DNA of 64,000 nt from Enterobacter asburiae (GTDB taxonomy: Bacteria; Pseudomonadota; Gammaproteobacteria; Enterobacterales; Enterobacteriaceae): the NCBI RefSeq assembly GCF_008080435.1, contig NZ_VRKN01000016.1:1-64000 (forward strand), in the 5' to 3' direction. A program made the translations under genes and the position numbers. A model generated the notes under the pieces. That model saw only the letters and a program-made list of their open reading frames with translations. It had not been told where the DNA came from and did not search any database. This document shows positions 1-9,765 of the stretch, piece after piece (positions within the stretch are counted from its first letter, which is position 1; each line of letters starts with the position of its first letter).

Positions 1-224
1 TTGTCCGAAGACGTTAAGAATCCATGTCACTTTGAGTGCCCACACAGATTGTCTGATAAATTGTTAAAGAGCAGTGCAACGCGGCTTTCGCTCACCGTTG
101 CGAGGTCACGTATATTACGTTTTCCTCATTCAGAGTCAAGTGATTATTTTCGCTTTTCTCTGCTGGCGTTCATCTCTGAACCCCGCTAACCCGGCGGCCT
201 GTAGCCGTTGTTCCGTGTCAGTGG
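1..224 (-). other. rRNA operon 5' leader with boxA antiterminator
   Basis: This is the transcribed leader of a ribosomal RNA operon read leftwards; the 16S gene itself lies beyond the left edge. The complementary strand contains the boxA element TGCTCTTTAACA (62-73), which recruits the Nus antitermination complex. A boxB-like hairpin lies just upstream and a boxC-like GTGTGGGCAC lies downstream. The position directly after murI matches rrnB in E. coli. The 5' end is inferred from the P1 -10 hexamer. Confidence 0.9.
112..139 (-). promoter_or_regulatory. rrn P2 promoter
   Basis: On the minus strand a -35 TTGACT (134-139) and a -10 TAATAT (112-117) are separated by 16 bp. The site lies about 120 bp downstream of P1, the usual tandem arrangement. 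P2 is the weaker, less regulated promoter of enterobacterial rRNA operons. Confidence 0.85.
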
Positions 225-230
225 AGGCGC

Positions 231-280
231 ATTATAGGGAGTTCTCAGACGTTGACAACCCCTCTTTTAAAAAAAACGTT
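231..280 (-). promoter_or_regulatory. rrn P1 promoter with A/T-rich UP element
   Basis: On the minus strand a -35 TTGTCA (253-258) and a perfect -10 TATAAT (231-236) have the 16 bp spacing typical of rrn P1. An A/T-rich tract at about 262-280 is the expected UP element for alpha-CTD contact. A GC-rich stretch follows the -10, in keeping with stringent (ppGpp/DksA) control. Fis sites would fall inside the end of murI; they were not resolved. Confidence 0.9.
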
Positions 281-309
281 CAACCGTCTCTTTTTTGCTC
301 AAAACCGTG

Positions 310-1161
310 CTACAGCGCCAGTTTTTCGAGCGTTTCAAAGCCATAACGGCGTAAAACGGGTAAAAGTTGCTCAGTCTCTTTCGTGATGGCCATACAAAAC
401 GCGATATTCGCATCTGTAGATTTCGCATCCGGTGCTTCGTGTTCCAGCAGCCAGGCCGTACGACGGGCGATAGCTGCACCGGAATCCACCAGGCGCGTCC
501 CCTCCGGCAGCACCTCTAATAGCTCTTCCTGTAATAGCGGGAAGTGGGTACAGCCCAGCACAACGGTATCCGGGGGTTCGGGCATCCGCAGCCACGGACG
601 AAGAATACGACGCAGCTCGTCGAGTGATACCGCCTTTCCATGAAGCTTCGCTTCAGCCATCTCCACCAGCTCAGCCGAACCCAGCATCGCAATCTGGCAT
701 TCGTTGGCAAAACGGTCGATCAGCTCGCGGGTATAAGGACGCTTTACCGTACCTCGCGTTGCCAGCAAACCCACAATGCCGTTCGCCGTCAGACGTGCGG
801 CAGGCTTTATCGCAGGCACGACGCCTACAACCGGGAACGGGAATTTTTCACGCAGGGCGGGAAGAGAAACGGTGCTTGCCGTATTACAGGCAATGACGGC
901 CAGCGCAAGGGGATAGCGCTTTTGTACCGCGGTGACGATTTCAACCACACGCTCAACAATAAAATCTTCGCTCTTTTCCCCATACGGGAAAGCGACGTTA
1001 TCGAAGGCGTAGATGTAATGGAGATCCGGCAGGAGATGCCGAATCTCATCATAGACCGAAAGCCCACCGACGCCGGAATCAAACACCAGCACGGTGGGAC
1101 GCGGATTAGAAGGTGTAGCTGCCAGACAAGGTGTATTCCCGTCCTGCAGTTTGGTAGCCAT
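310..1161 (-). CDS. murI: glutamate racemase
   Basis: Cytosolic cofactor-independent racemase that makes D-glutamate for peptidoglycan. The 283-residue protein aligns end to end with E. coli MurI (285 aa). Both catalytic cysteines are present: Cys92 in ACNTAST and Cys204 in GCTHFPLL. The N-terminal DSGVGG substrate-binding motif is also seen. The long N-terminal extension ([11 protein letters not shown]) is characteristic of the UDP-MurNAc-Ala-regulated enterobacterial enzymes and supports this start. Its start lies 56 bp inside the end of btuB, the same overlap as in E. coli, so the two are probably translationally coupled. The rrn promoters follow directly after its stop. Confidence 0.97.
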   Translation of the reverse strand: MATKLQDGNTPCLAATPSNPRPTVLVFDSGVGGLSVYDEIRHLLPDLHYIYAFDNVAFPYGEKSEDFIVERVVEIVTAVQKRYPLALAVIACNTASTVSLPALREKFPFPVVGVVPAIKPAARLTANGIVGLLATRGTVKRPYTRELIDRFANECQIAMLGSAELVEMAEAKLHGKAVSLDELRRILRPWLRMPEPPDTVVLGCTHFPLLQEELLEVLPEGTRLVDSGAAIARRTAWLLEHEAPDAKSTDANIAFCMAITKETEQLLPVLRRYGFETLEKLAL

Positions 1162-2959
1162 AAACTGTCTCGTAATCTTTATCGAACAGGTTGGCTATTT
1201 TACCACGAACTGTGAGATGTGAGGTGACAGGATACGAAACTGCGACATCCCACAGACTGACACCGCCCATTTTCACGCGTTCTGACGAATAGGTGTCTGG
1301 ATCAATCGCGACATCATAGCGGGTGCCCAGATAACGGTAGGCAAGGTTCCAGTCGAGATCCCATACCTGCCAGTCCAGCTGGTACTTAACCTGCTGCTTA
1401 GAACGGCGGGCCAGTACTTCGTTGGTTTTGGCATTACGCGGGTCGACATAATCATAGGAAATCTGATGTCCGACCGGGCCAGTATCGAACTGTGCCGTCG
1501 CTTCCACACCTTTAATACGTGCTTCGTCAACGTTGTAGTAACGATACGTATGCGGATCGCTGCTAATAAGATTATCGATGTCATTGCGATAACCGGTGAT
1601 ACGCCAGTTGACCGGTCCCGTCAGGCCTTCAAAGCCCCCTTCCCACTGCTTACTCTCCTCCGGTTTAAGATCCGGATTGCCGTAAGAAGCGCTGTGGATC
1701 TGGCTCATAGTTGGTGCTTTAAATGCGGTACCGTAGGAGGCAATCACGCGATAGCCATCCACAAACTCCCACGCTGCGCTGGTTTGCCATGTTCCATGGT
1801 TACCAAAGTTGGAGTTGTCGTCATTACGCGCCGCCGCTTCCAGCGTCACGCTGCTGAACTGCTGCATCGCCGAAACAAACACGCCGGTATTGCGTTGCTC
1901 GTAACCTTTATCCAGGTAGCCCGTTCCGGCCTGCGTCTTCTGCTTTTGCCAGTCCAGACCTGCGCCGATGTTGCCGTGACCGACTTCCACGGTGTTGAGC
2001 CATTGGGTGGTGTACTGCTTCACATCATCCATGGTGGCGGAATCAGCGTAACGCCCTTTCTTCGGATCATAGTTCTGATCTTTACTGCGACCGTAACCCG
2101 CCACCAGCTGAGACTGGAAAATCCCCTGGTTGTAACGCAGACCGGTATCCCAGTTCTGGCTGTAGAGCTGGCGAGTATCAGGTCGTCCATCCACCATAAA
2201 GTTGGCGTCGTAGTGATCGTAACCGTCATACGCGGTGCGGTTGTCATAACCAAAGCCACGGAAGAAGCCGCTCACGCTGTCGGTAATCTGCTGTTCCACG
2301 GAGCCGTACAGCGATTTACTCATAAAGCCATCGCGGTCAGGCTGGCGCGGCGCATCCTGGGCATCAATATCAAAACCACGGGTATAGGTGTAGTTACCCG
2401 CCATGGTGATTTTGGTTTTATCCAGCACCTGCTGAAAAGCGCCGTCATAGGTCTGATAACCCTTAGAGCCGACGCCCGCCGAGATTTCTGCACCCGGCTT
2501 GTCACGTCCGGTGATGATGTTGATCACGCCTCCAATCGCGTCGGAGCCATACAGGGCCGAACGCGGGCCACGGATGTACTCAATACGCTGAATCAGTGAG
2601 GTCGGGATTTGGCTCAGATCGGGAACATTGCTGATCCCGGCGTTATTCAAAGGAATACCGTCAATCAGCACCAGCACATGGCGAGATTCTGTTCCGCGAA
2701 TAAAAGTCGAAGAGTTCGAGCCCATTCCACCGCTTTGCGCGATATCCACGCCAGGCAGACGTGACATGATTTCTACCACGCTCTTTGCCTGCCAGCGTTC
2801 AATATCTTCACGCGTCACGACGGACGTCGGCGCCAGAACAGTTTTTGCCGGTTGTTCAAAACGATTTGCCGTCACCACCAACGAGTCGGCGCTATCCTGC
2901 GCCCAGCCCGAAAATGCCGTAACGGACAACGCCGTCAACAGCGATACTTTTTTAATCAT
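1106..2959 (-). CDS. btuB: TonB-dependent vitamin B12 outer-membrane transporter
   Basis: 22-strand beta-barrel that takes up cobalamin across the outer membrane using TonB energy. Its 617 residues comprise a Sec signal peptide ([20 protein letters not shown]), a TonB box (DSLVVTA), a plug domain ([27 protein letters not shown]) and a barrel ending in the aromatic C-terminus TLSGSYTF. An in-frame ATG five codons upstream was rejected because MIKK matches the family start. The plug and C-terminus are highly conserved. Extracellular-loop regions differ strongly from E. coli, far more than neighbouring genes, as expected for a phage and colicin receptor. Expression is predicted to be repressed by the upstream cobalamin riboswitch. 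Confidence 0.96.
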   Translation of the reverse strand: MIKKVSLLTALSVTAFSGWAQDSADSLVVTANRFEQPAKTVLAPTSVVTREDIERWQAKSVVEIMSRLPGVDIAQSGGMGSNSSTFIRGTESRHVLVLIDGIPLNNAGISNVPDLSQIPTSLIQRIEYIRGPRSALYGSDAIGGVINIITGRDKPGAEISAGVGSKGYQTYDGAFQQVLDKTKITMAGNYTYTRGFDIDAQDAPRQPDRDGFMSKSLYGSVEQQITDSVSGFFRGFGYDNRTAYDGYDHYDANFMVDGRPDTRQLYSQNWDTGLRYNQGIFQSQLVAGYGRSKDQNYDPKKGRYADSATMDDVKQYTTQWLNTVEVGHGNIGAGLDWQKQKTQAGTGYLDKGYEQRNTGVFVSAMQQFSSVTLEAAARNDDNSNFGNHGTWQTSAAWEFVDGYRVIASYGTAFKAPTMSQIHSASYGNPDLKPEESKQWEGGFEGLTGPVNWRITGYRNDIDNLISSDPHTYRYYNVDEARIKGVEATAQFDTGPVGHQISYDYVDPRNAKTNEVLARRSKQQVKYQLDWQVWDLDWNLAYRYLGTRYDVAIDPDTYSSERVKMGGVSLWDVAVSYPVTSHLTVRGKIANLFDKDYETVYGYQTAGREYTLSGSYTF

Positions 2960-3029
2960 TGTTAAAGCATCCACAATATAAGAAGGATGCCGCAGGCCTC
3001 ATCGATAGCACGCGATGATGAAACCAAAT

Positions 3030-3195
3030 GCGACGTGATCCCGGCAGGTCTTCGGGCTAGGTGGCTATATAAGGATGAAGACTTCCCATTTTCACAGTGT
3101 CTACAACGCTCATCCCGCCAGACTTTACCGCTGCGCGTCAGCTCCAGATTTACACTGGATTCCCTTTTCACTCTCAGGAGACCGGAAACAGAATG
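3030..3195 (-). ncRNA. cobalamin (AdoCbl) riboswitch in the btuB leader
   Basis: The long btuB 5' leader, read on the minus strand, carries class hallmarks. These are a core GGGAATCCAGTG..AATCTGG followed by GCTGACGCGCAGCGGTAA, and a 3' B12-box region AGCCACCTAGCCCGAAGACC with the closing CTGCCGGGA. Order and spacing match the E. coli btuB riboswitch. Ligand binding is expected to sequester the ribosome-binding site about 70 nt downstream. Boundaries are approximate. Confidence 0.92.
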
Positions 3196-3213
3196 CTACA
3201 ATTAGACACGTAT

Positions 3214-3253
3214 AGATGTCCAGACAGCTATTGGCCATTAAATCTGGACATCC
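3214..3253. promoter_or_regulatory. possible MetJ-box pair between btuB and trmA
   Basis: An exact 10-bp inverted repeat, GATGTCCAGA (3215-3224) and TCTGGACATC (3243-3252), lies in the shared btuB/trmA promoter region. Each arm reads as tandem met-box-like octamers (AGATGTCC-AGACAGCT on one side, GGATGTCC-AGATTTAA on the other). The same word ATCTGGACATC occurs in the metB/metJ operator of this window, and TCCAGATG in the metF operator. Binding is inferred from sequence only. Confidence 0.5.
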
Positions 3254-3305
3254 CCTGAACAATGCCTACAATCCCCGCGTAATTCTTTATCACTCAGGAC
3301 GCATC

Positions 3306-4406
3306 ATGACCCCAGAACACCTCCCGACAGAACAGTACGACGCGCAGCTGGCAGAGAAAGTCGTCCGCCTGCAAAGTATGATGACGCCTTTCAACGCGCC
3401 CGTTCCCGAGGTGTTCCGCTCTCCTGTCAGCCACTACCGCATGCGCGCCGAGTTCCGCATCTGGCACGACGGCGACGACCTGTACCACATCATTTTCGAT
3501 CAGCAGACGAAATCCCGTATTCGCGTGGACAGCTTTCCGGCGGCGAGCGAGCTCATTAATCAATTAATGACGCTGATAATGGACGGCGTGCGCAACAATC
3601 CGGTACTGCGTAACAAGCTGTTCCAGATTGACTACCTGACCACGCAAAGCAATCAGGCGATTGTCTCTCTGCTTTATCACAAAGCCTTGAACGACGAGTG
3701 GCGCGAGCAGGCAGAAGCGCTGCGCGATGCGCTGCGTGCGCAGAACATCAACGTTCACCTGATTGGCCGCGCGACAAAAACCAAAATCATGCTGGACCAG
3801 GATTACATCGACGAGCGCCTGCCGGTGGCAGGTAAAGAGATGGTGTATCGTCAGGTCGAGAACAGCTTCACCCAGCCGAACGCCGCGATGAACGTGCAGA
3901 TGCTGGAGTGGGCGCTGAAGGCGACGGAAGGGTCAACGGGCGATCTGCTTGAGCTCTACTGCGGTAACGGTAACTTCTCGCTGGCGCTGGCGCGTAACTT
4001 CGATCGCGTCCTGGCAACGGAAATCGCCAAGCCGTCGGTGGCCGCCGCGCAGTACAACATTGCCGCCAACCACATCGACAACGTGCAGATCGTACGTATG
4101 GCCGCAGAAGAGTTCACGCAGGCCATGAACGGCGTACGCCAGTTTAACCGCCTGGAAGGGATCGATCTCAAGAGCTACCAGTGTGAGACGATTTTTGTCG
4201 ACCCGCCGCGCAGTGGCCTGGACAGCGAAACCGAGAAGATGGTGCAGGCGTACCCGCGCATTTTGTACATCTCCTGTAACCCGGAGACGCTGTGCAAGAA
4301 CCTCGAAACATTAGGCCAGACGCACAAGGTTGAACGTCTGGCGCTGTTCGATCAGTTCCCGTATACGCACCATATGGAGTGTGGCGTACTGCTCACGGCG
4401 AAGTAA
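3306..4406 (+). CDS. trmA: tRNA (uracil-5-)-methyltransferase
   Basis: SAM-dependent enzyme that forms ribothymidine at position 54 of the tRNA T-loop. It also modifies tmRNA. The 366-residue product has the same length as E. coli TrmA. It shows the SAM-binding segment [16 protein letters not shown], the DPPRSGLD motif and the nucleophile region SCNPETL (Cys324). The ATG at 3306 ([14 protein letters not shown]) matches the known N-terminus; an in-frame upstream extension of 30 codons crosses the putative operator and is not supported. Transcribed divergently from btuB. Confidence 0.97.
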   Translation: MTPEHLPTEQYDAQLAEKVVRLQSMMTPFNAPVPEVFRSPVSHYRMRAEFRIWHDGDDLYHIIFDQQTKSRIRVDSFPAASELINQLMTLIMDGVRNNPVLRNKLFQIDYLTTQSNQAIVSLLYHKALNDEWREQAEALRDALRAQNINVHLIGRATKTKIMLDQDYIDERLPVAGKEMVYRQVENSFTQPNAAMNVQMLEWALKATEGSTGDLLELYCGNGNFSLALARNFDRVLATEIAKPSVAAAQYNIAANHIDNVQIVRMAAEEFTQAMNGVRQFNRLEGIDLKSYQCETIFVDPPRSGLDSETEKMVQAYPRILYISCNPETLCKNLETLGQTHKVERLALFDQFPYTHHMECGVLLTAK

Positions 4407-4414
4407 TGTGGGCC

Positions 4415-4484
4415 TTGTAGGGCAGGTAAGCGAAGCGCCACCTGCCAAAAAAGCCGGATGGCGCTTCGCTTATCCGGCCTACAA
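4415..4484. repeat. paired REP elements (BIME-like) after trmA
   Basis: Two inverted palindromic units (about 4415-4446 and 4453-4484) have the form GCCGGATGGCGCTTCGC..TATCCGGCCTAC and its diverged complement, separated by an A-run. They lie between the convergent trmA and yijD, the usual place for REP/BIME elements, and may act as a transcript-end stabiliser. Related single units recur elsewhere in the window. Confidence 0.85.
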
Positions 4485-4496
4485 TGAAGAAACCCT

Positions 4497-4856
4497 TTAC
4501 TCTGGTAACTGGCTCTTACGGCTACGCATGCGCGAGCCAATCCAGAACACCAGCGCCACAGACAGTACCGCAGGGAAGAAGTTAGAGCCGATATCCGGAT
4601 ATTCCGCGCGTACCACGGTGCTATACAGCAATACGCCCAGAATAAAGCAGGCAGCGGCCAGCCCCGGTAACCCCACCGGCATGGTGCGGTTCAGGTAACG
4701 TTGATGCAGGCAGTAAACCGTCAGCACCAGCGCAATAAGCGGGAAAATAGAAAACGGCACGATTGAGCTAAAAATAGCGGCAAACGTACCATTAATGGAT
4801 AAGCCAGCGATCAATGCCAGCAACAGCGTCCCTTTATCCTGACCTGACTGTTTCAT
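4497..4856 (-). CDS. yijD: inner-membrane protein YijD (DUF1422)
   Basis: A 119-residue integral membrane protein with about four hydrophobic segments (about residues 10-27, 32-48, 60-80 and 90-106) and a basic C-terminus ([12 protein letters not shown]). Length and sequence match E. coli YijD, whose function is not established. It lies 9 bp after fabR on the same strand, so the two are probably one transcript as in E. coli. A link to membrane lipid homeostasis is only suggested by this linkage. Confidence 0.92.
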   Translation of the reverse strand: MKQSGQDKGTLLLALIAGLSINGTFAAIFSSIVPFSIFPLIALVLTVYCLHQRYLNRTMPVGLPGLAAACFILGVLLYSTVVRAEYPDIGSNFFPAVLSVALVFWIGSRMRSRKSQLPE

Positions 4857-4865
4857 TACTCACCT

Positions 4866-5501
4866 TCACTCTTCGGTTTGATGTGCCAGTTTCTCTTGTT
4901 CACGGCGATACCAGTAGTACGCGCCTTTGGAGATCATCCTGAGCTGCAATACCAGTCGCTCTTCGAGCTGCTTGCGTTGTTCAATGCTGACATCCAGCGC
5001 TTCGGCACCTGCGCTGAAAACAATCGTCACCATCGCCTCGGCCTGTGCTTCAGTAAACGCACGCGGCATATGGTTTTCGAGTTCAAGATAGTCGGCAAGT
5101 TCCGCGATGAAGTGCTGAATTTCACGCGCGACGGCGGCGCGAAACGCCGCCGATGTGCCCGAACGCTCACGCAGAAGCAGACGAAACGCGTTGGGATTAT
5201 TGCCGATAAATTCCATAAAGGTCGATACGGAGGTGCGGATCACGCTGCCCCCTTTGGCGATACGCTGACGCGCCTGGCGCATCAGCTGGCGCAGCATCAG
5301 CCCGCTCTCGTCGACCATGGTCAGGCCCAGTTCATCCACATCACGGAAATGACGATAGAAGGACGTTGGCGCAATCCCGGCCTCGCGTGCGACTTCGCGC
5401 AGGCTCAAACTGGCAAAACTCCGCTCAGCACTCAGTTGACTGAATGCGGCTTCCACCAGCGAACGCCGGGTTTTCTCTTTTTGTTGTGCTCTTACGCCCA
5501 T
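4866..5501 (-). CDS. fabR: TetR-family repressor of unsaturated fatty acid synthesis
   Basis: DNA-binding repressor of fabA and fabB that senses the acyl-thioester pool and sets the unsaturated fatty acid content of the membrane. The 211-residue protein has an N-terminal TetR helix-turn-helix ([20 protein letters not shown], about residues 33-52) and an alpha-helical ligand domain. The start at [13 protein letters not shown] matches the family; the open frame extends 42 codons further but that part has no similarity to FabR. First gene of the fabR-yijD unit, divergent from sthA. Confidence 0.96.
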   Translation of the reverse strand: MGVRAQQKEKTRRSLVEAAFSQLSAERSFASLSLREVAREAGIAPTSFYRHFRDVDELGLTMVDESGLMLRQLMRQARQRIAKGGSVIRTSVSTFMEFIGNNPNAFRLLLRERSGTSAAFRAAVAREIQHFIAELADYLELENHMPRAFTEAQAEAMVTIVFSAGAEALDVSIEQRKQLEERLVLQLRMISKGAYYWYRREQEKLAHQTEE

Positions 5502-5700
5502 CACGATAGTTGAATCCTTCCAAAGGTCTGATGGCACTATACCAGAGAATAAAATTAATCTGTTTGCCTGGCTTTGTGAATGATTGTTTACGTGCGGTTT
5601 GTGCTCCACTGCCGGAAAAAAGCACAACGATAATTGGGTTACTCTGGCAATGATGTTATGATTCTGTTGCTTTTATGTATAAGAACAGGTAAGCCTTGCC

Positions 5701-7101
5701 ATGCCACATTCCTACGATTACGACGCAATAGTTATTGGTTCCGGCCCCGGCGGCGAAGGTGCTGCTATGGGTCTGGTGAAACAGGGAGCCAGAGTAGCGG
5801 TCATTGAGCGCTACCATAATGTCGGCGGCGGTTGCACCCACTGGGGCACCATCCCTTCGAAAGCCCTCCGCCACGCCGTTAGCCGCATTATCGAATTTAA
5901 CCAGAACCCTCTTTACAGCGACCACTCCCGACTTCTTCGTTCATCTTTTGCTGACATCCTGAATCACGCGGATACCGTTATTAACCAGCAGACACGCATG
6001 CGTCAGGGATTTTATGAGCGTAACCACTGTGAGATTTTGCAGGGCAACGCGCATTTTGTGGATGAACACACCCTGGCACTCGAATGCCACGACGGTTCGG
6101 TTGAAACCATCACGGCTGAAAAATTTGTGATTGCCTGCGGTTCACGCCCGTACCATCCGGCCGACGTGGACTTCTCTCACCCGCGCGTCTACGACAGCGA
6201 CTCCATCCTCAGTCTGCACCACGAACCACGCCACGTGATCATTTATGGCGCGGGCGTGATTGGTTGCGAATATGCGTCGATCTTCCGCGGAATGGAGGTC
6301 AAAGTTGACCTGATCAACACCCGCGACCGCCTGCTGGCGTTCCTCGATCAGGAGATGTCGGACTCCCTCTCCTACCACTTCTGGAACAGCGGCGTGGTGA
6401 TTCGCCACAACGAAGAGTACGAGAAGATCGAAGGCTGTGACGACGGGGTGATCATGCACCTGAAGTCCGGTAAGAAGCTGAAAGCAGACTGCCTGCTGTA
6501 CGCCAACGGCCGCACCGGCAACACCGATTCACTGCAGCTGGAAAATATCGGGCTTGAAACCGACAGCCGCGGTCAGCTGAAGGTCAACAGCATGTATCAA
6601 ACCGCCCTGCCGCACATTTACGCAGTCGGCGACGTGATTGGTTACCCAAGCCTGGCATCCGCCGCTTACGACCAGGGACGCATTGCCGCCCAGGCGCTGG
6701 TAAAAGGCGAAGCGACGGCGCATCTGATTGAAGATATTCCAACGGGCATCTATACCATCCCGGAAATCAGTTCAGTCGGGAAAACCGAGCAGCAGCTGAC
6801 GTCAATGAAGGTGCCTTACGAGGTGGGTCGCGCGCAGTTTAAACATCTGGCGCGGGCGCAAATCGTGGGAATGAGCGTGGGGACGCTGAAGATCCTGTTC
6901 CATCGCGAGACGAAAGAGATCCTCGGCATTCACTGCTTTGGTGAACGCGCCGCGGAAATCATTCATATCGGCCAGGCGATCATGGAGCAAAAAGGTGGTG
7001 GTAACACCATTGAGTACTTCGTTAACACCACCTTTAACTACCCGACCATGGCAGAAGCCTATCGGGTAGCGGCACTAAACGGTCTGAACCGCCTGTTTTA
7101 A
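5701..7101 (+). CDS. sthA: soluble pyridine nucleotide transhydrogenase
   Basis: FAD-dependent cytosolic enzyme (466 aa, same length as E. coli SthA/UdhA) that transfers hydride from NADPH to NAD+ and so balances the two pools. It shows the N-terminal FAD dinucleotide fold ([13 protein letters not shown]), the flavin-adjacent [13 protein letters not shown] in which the second redox cysteine of related reductases is Thr, as is typical of this family, the NAD(P) fold ([13 protein letters not shown]) and the YAVGDVIG motif. Its 3' end overlaps the convergent oxyR gene by 27 bp. Confidence 0.97.
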   Translation: MPHSYDYDAIVIGSGPGGEGAAMGLVKQGARVAVIERYHNVGGGCTHWGTIPSKALRHAVSRIIEFNQNPLYSDHSRLLRSSFADILNHADTVINQQTRMRQGFYERNHCEILQGNAHFVDEHTLALECHDGSVETITAEKFVIACGSRPYHPADVDFSHPRVYDSDSILSLHHEPRHVIIYGAGVIGCEYASIFRGMEVKVDLINTRDRLLAFLDQEMSDSLSYHFWNSGVVIRHNEEYEKIEGCDDGVIMHLKSGKKLKADCLLYANGRTGNTDSLQLENIGLETDSRGQLKVNSMYQTALPHIYAVGDVIGYPSLASAAYDQGRIAAQALVKGEATAHLIEDIPTGIYTIPEISSVGKTEQQLTSMKVPYEVGRAQFKHLARAQIVGMSVGTLKILFHRETKEILGIHCFGERAAEIIHIGQAIMEQKGGGNTIEYFVNTTFNYPTMAEAYRVAALNGLNRLF

Positions 7102-8001
7102 CGCGCTGTCGAAATGGCCATCCATCGAACTACGGATGGCCTCTGCCAGCTGCTCATAGCGGCTGCGCAGCGGTGAACCCGGACGATACACCAGGCCGAT
7201 AGTGCGACGCGGCTCCGGCTTAATGCACGGCAGATAGACCACGCCATCACGCTTACGCTCTCGCGGCACCGCCAGTGCAGGCAGCAGCGTGATGCCACTT
7301 CCCGCCGCGACCATATTACGCAGCGTTTCCAGGCTGGTTGCGCGGAAATGGGTATCCTCATCCGCACCCGCTTCGAAGCAGAAGCCCATCGCCTGATCGC
7401 GCAGGCAGTGGCCATCTTCCAGCATCAGCAGCTTTTCACCGGCCAGATCGGCCATCGGTACGCGATCGCGGTTCGCCCACGGGTGATCTTCATAGATCGC
7501 CAGCATCATTGGCTCATCGAACAGCGGCACTTCGATAAAAGCTTCACTCTCTTTAACCAGCGCCAGAATAGCGCAGTCGAGCTTACCGCTGTCTAACTGC
7601 GCCAGCAGCTGATGAGTTTGCGCTTCATGCAGGTACATTTCGAGTTTCGGGAACGTCTGGTGCAGCATCGGAATAATTTGCGGCAGCAGATACGGGCCAA
7701 CGGTTGGGATCAGGCCAATATGCAGCGGGCCGGACATCGCTTCCCCCTGCTGGCTTGCCATTTCCTTGAGCACTTTGACCTCGCGCAGCACGGTGCGCGC
7801 CTGATCCACCAGCAGAAGACCTGCCTGTGTGAACAGAACCTTACGACTGGTGCGCTCCAGCAGCATCACGCCCAGCTCATCTTCCAGCTTGCGGATCTGA
7901 CCGCTCAGCGTGGGCTGGCTGACGTGGCAGGAATCTGCCGCGCGGCGAAAGTGACGATGCTCGGCTAACGCTACCAGGTATTCAAGATCACGAATATTCA
8001 T
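7075..8001 (-). CDS. oxyR: LysR-type hydrogen peroxide sensor and regulator
   Basis: Tetrameric activator of peroxide-defence genes (katG, ahpCF, oxyS and others). The 308-residue protein has the N-terminal LysR helix-turn-helix (about 18-37) and the two redox cysteines Cys199 and Cys208 in [12 protein letters not shown], which form the activating disulfide. E. coli OxyR is 305 aa; the extra residues are at the C-terminus (QAVQTV), where the reading frame runs into the convergent sthA end. The divergent oxyS promoter shares its upstream region. Confidence 0.97.
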   Translation of the reverse strand: MNIRDLEYLVALAEHRHFRRAADSCHVSQPTLSGQIRKLEDELGVMLLERTSRKVLFTQAGLLLVDQARTVLREVKVLKEMASQQGEAMSGPLHIGLIPTVGPYLLPQIIPMLHQTFPKLEMYLHEAQTHQLLAQLDSGKLDCAILALVKESEAFIEVPLFDEPMMLAIYEDHPWANRDRVPMADLAGEKLLMLEDGHCLRDQAMGFCFEAGADEDTHFRATSLETLRNMVAAGSGITLLPALAVPRERKRDGVVYLPCIKPEPRRTIGLVYRPGSPLRSRYEQLAEAIRSSMDGHFDSALKQAVQTV

Positions 8002-8022
8002 TATTCATCCTCCGTCGCCACG

Positions 8023-8059
8023 ATAGTTCATGGCGATAGATAGCATAGCAACGAACGAT
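8023..8059. promoter_or_regulatory. OxyR binding site between oxyR and oxyS
   Basis: Four tetranucleotides at the exact spacing of the OxyR consensus are present: ATAG (8023-8026), CGAT (8034-8037), ATAG (8045-8048), CGAT (8056-8059), each separated by 7 bp. This matches 14 of 16 positions of ATAG-N7-CTAT-N7-ATAG-N7-CTAT. The site is placed to autorepress oxyR and activate oxyS. Confidence 0.85.
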
Positions 8060-8098
8060 TATCCCTATCAAGCATTCTGTTGAATAATACACCACATA

Positions 8099-8215
8099 GA
8101 CGAGGTGGCACGTGTTTGACCCAAAACGACCCCGCACCGTCAGCGAGTTTCTCTCAAAACTCGAACAACTAAAGCCAACGTGAACTTTTGCGGACCCCGT
8201 GGTCCGCTTTTTTTT
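8099..8215 (+). ncRNA. oxyS: OxyS small regulatory RNA
   Basis: Hfq-binding sRNA made under peroxide stress that regulates fhlA, nusG and other targets. The 3' two thirds match E. coli OxyS almost exactly: the hairpin GAGTTTCTCTCAAAACTC, the single-stranded linker CAACTAAAGCCAACGTGAAC, and the terminator TTGCGGACCCCGTGGTCCGC followed by eight T. The 5' segment (GACGAGGTGGCACGTG) has diverged. The start at G8099 is inferred from a -10-like TAATAC at 8085-8090. About 117 nt against 109 nt in E. coli. Confidence 0.93.
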
Positions 8216-8253
8216 GCGTAAAAAAACCCAGCGCTAAGCCAGGCTTTGTTTTT

Positions 8254-8289
8254 CTCCCTCTCCCCGTGGGAGAGGGCTGGGGTGAGGGC
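8254..8289. repeat. dispersed CCCTCACC/CCCTCTCCC palindromic repeat
   Basis: An imperfect palindrome CCCTCTCCCCGTGGGAGAGGG followed by CTGGGGTGAGGGC lies between the end of OxyS and the convergent end of argH. It is one of five clear copies of this family in the window (also 22001-22033, 38164-38198, 45533-45564, 50551-50600). Confidence 0.85.
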
Positions 8290-8314
8290 ACCAGCCCGCA
8301 CTATTCAAACCAAA

Positions 8315-9688
8315 TCAAACCAACCGGTTTTTCGCATCCGCAATCGCCTGCGCCACCTGCTTCGGCGACACACCGCCTTTCGCTGCACGCTTATCCAGGC
8401 ACGACTGCAGCGCCAGAATCGGATACACATCATCCCCGATAACTGCGCTAAATTTCTGCAGGTCGGCCAGCGTCAGATCTTCCAGCGGTTTACCCTGACG
8501 AATGGCTTCCACTACCGCTTCACCCACAATATGGTGCGCCTCACGGAACGGTACGCCTTTCGCCACCAGGTAATCCGCCAGCTCGGTAGAGTTGGCATAG
8601 CCCTGCTGCGCCGCTTCCTGACAGCGCGGACGTTTCACCTGAATGCCGTCCAGCACCAGTGCGCCCATATGCAGACAGTCCAGCCAGGTGTCGAGCGCGT
8701 CGAACAGCCCTTCTTTGTCTTCCTGCATATCTTTGTTGTACGCCAGCGGCAGACCTTTCAGGGTCATCATCATGCCGGTCAGCGCGCCCTGCACGCGGCC
8801 ACATTTGCCGCGAATCAGCTCCAGCGCGTCCGGGTTTTTCTTCTGCGGCATCAGGGATGAGCCTGAGGTCACGCGGTCGGACAGCTCGACGAAGCCCGCT
8901 TCGCCAGAATTAAAGAAGATCAGGTCTTCCGCAAAGCGCGACAGGTGCACCATCCCGATAGACGCATTGGAGAGCAGCTCCAGCACGTGGTCGCGGTCGG
9001 ACACGCTGTCCAGGCTGTTACGGGTGGCGGAGGCAAAGCCCAGCCAGCCTGCCAGCTGATCACGGTCAATTTCATACGCCGTACCGGCCAGCGCGCCGCT
9101 GCCCAATGGGCTGACGTCCAGACGCTTCAGGGTATCCTGCAGACGGCTTTCATCACGCGCCAGCATCTCAACGTAGGCCAGACACCAGTGCGCAAAGGTC
9201 ACCGGCTGGGCGCGCTGCAGGTGGGTATAACCCGGCATCACCGCGTCCTGGTTGTTCTGCGCGGTCTCCACCAGCGCGCTCTGCAGCTGACGGTTGGCCG
9301 CCAGCAATTCGCCAACGGTATCTTTACACCACAGCTTCAGATCGGTGGCGACCTGGTCGTTACGGCTGCGGCCGGTGTGCAGCTTTTTACCCAACTGACC
9401 GACTTTGTCGATAAGTTTGCCTTCCACCCAGCTGTGAATATCTTCAGCATCGCTTTCGAGGATCTGCTGCGGGTTAAGACGCACCTCTTCCAGCAGATTG
9501 TTCAGCGCCTCTTCCAGCTGTAATTGTTCGTCTGCGGTCAGTACGCCCACCGTCACCAGCGCTTTGGACCAGGCTACAGAGCCGACAATGTCCTGTTCGG
9601 CCAGGCGGTAATCGAAGCGCAAAGAGTCGTTGAACTGCTTGAACCGCTGATCCGCTGCCTGTGTAAAACGCCCACCCCAAAGTGCCAT
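8315..9688 (-). CDS. argH: argininosuccinate lyase
   Basis: Last enzyme of arginine synthesis, splitting argininosuccinate into arginine and fumarate. The 457-residue length equals E. coli ArgH. Superfamily signatures are present: SRNDQVATD near the active site, [11 protein letters not shown], and the mobile catalytic loop [11 protein letters not shown]. Last gene of argCBH; a REP-like palindrome fills the 77 bp between it and argB, so expression may be differentially tuned along the operon. The last residues ([11 protein letters not shown]) differ from E. coli. Confidence 0.97.
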   Translation of the reverse strand: MALWGGRFTQAADQRFKQFNDSLRFDYRLAEQDIVGSVAWSKALVTVGVLTADEQLQLEEALNNLLEEVRLNPQQILESDAEDIHSWVEGKLIDKVGQLGKKLHTGRSRNDQVATDLKLWCKDTVGELLAANRQLQSALVETAQNNQDAVMPGYTHLQRAQPVTFAHWCLAYVEMLARDESRLQDTLKRLDVSPLGSGALAGTAYEIDRDQLAGWLGFASATRNSLDSVSDRDHVLELLSNASIGMVHLSRFAEDLIFFNSGEAGFVELSDRVTSGSSLMPQKKNPDALELIRGKCGRVQGALTGMMMTLKGLPLAYNKDMQEDKEGLFDALDTWLDCLHMGALVLDGIQVKRPRCQEAAQQGYANSTELADYLVAKGVPFREAHHIVGEAVVEAIRQGKPLEDLTLADLQKFSAVIGDDVYPILALQSCLDKRAAKGGVSPKQVAQAIADAKNRLV

Positions 9689-9719
9689 AACATGCTTCCT
9701 TAATATCTTTGAATTTCAT

Positions 9720-9751
9720 TGCCCGGTGGCGCTGCGCTTACCGGGCCTACA
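9720..9751. repeat. REP-like palindrome between argB and argH
   Basis: GCCCGGTGGCGCTGCGC..TTACCGGGCCTAC is a single REP-type unit within the argCBH operon spacer. Such intra-operon elements can slow 3'-5' decay or attenuate downstream expression. Confidence 0.8.
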
Positions 9752-9765
9752 AAACATTAAATCGA

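Noticed and set aside
1-189. 62-codon open frame at the left edge
   Set aside because: Lies within the rrn leader and promoter region on the opposite strand and has no coding features.
1466-2599. 377-codon open frame opposite btuB
   Set aside because: Antisense shadow; no Shine-Dalgarno, no domain, low-complexity hydrophobic composition from codon mirroring.
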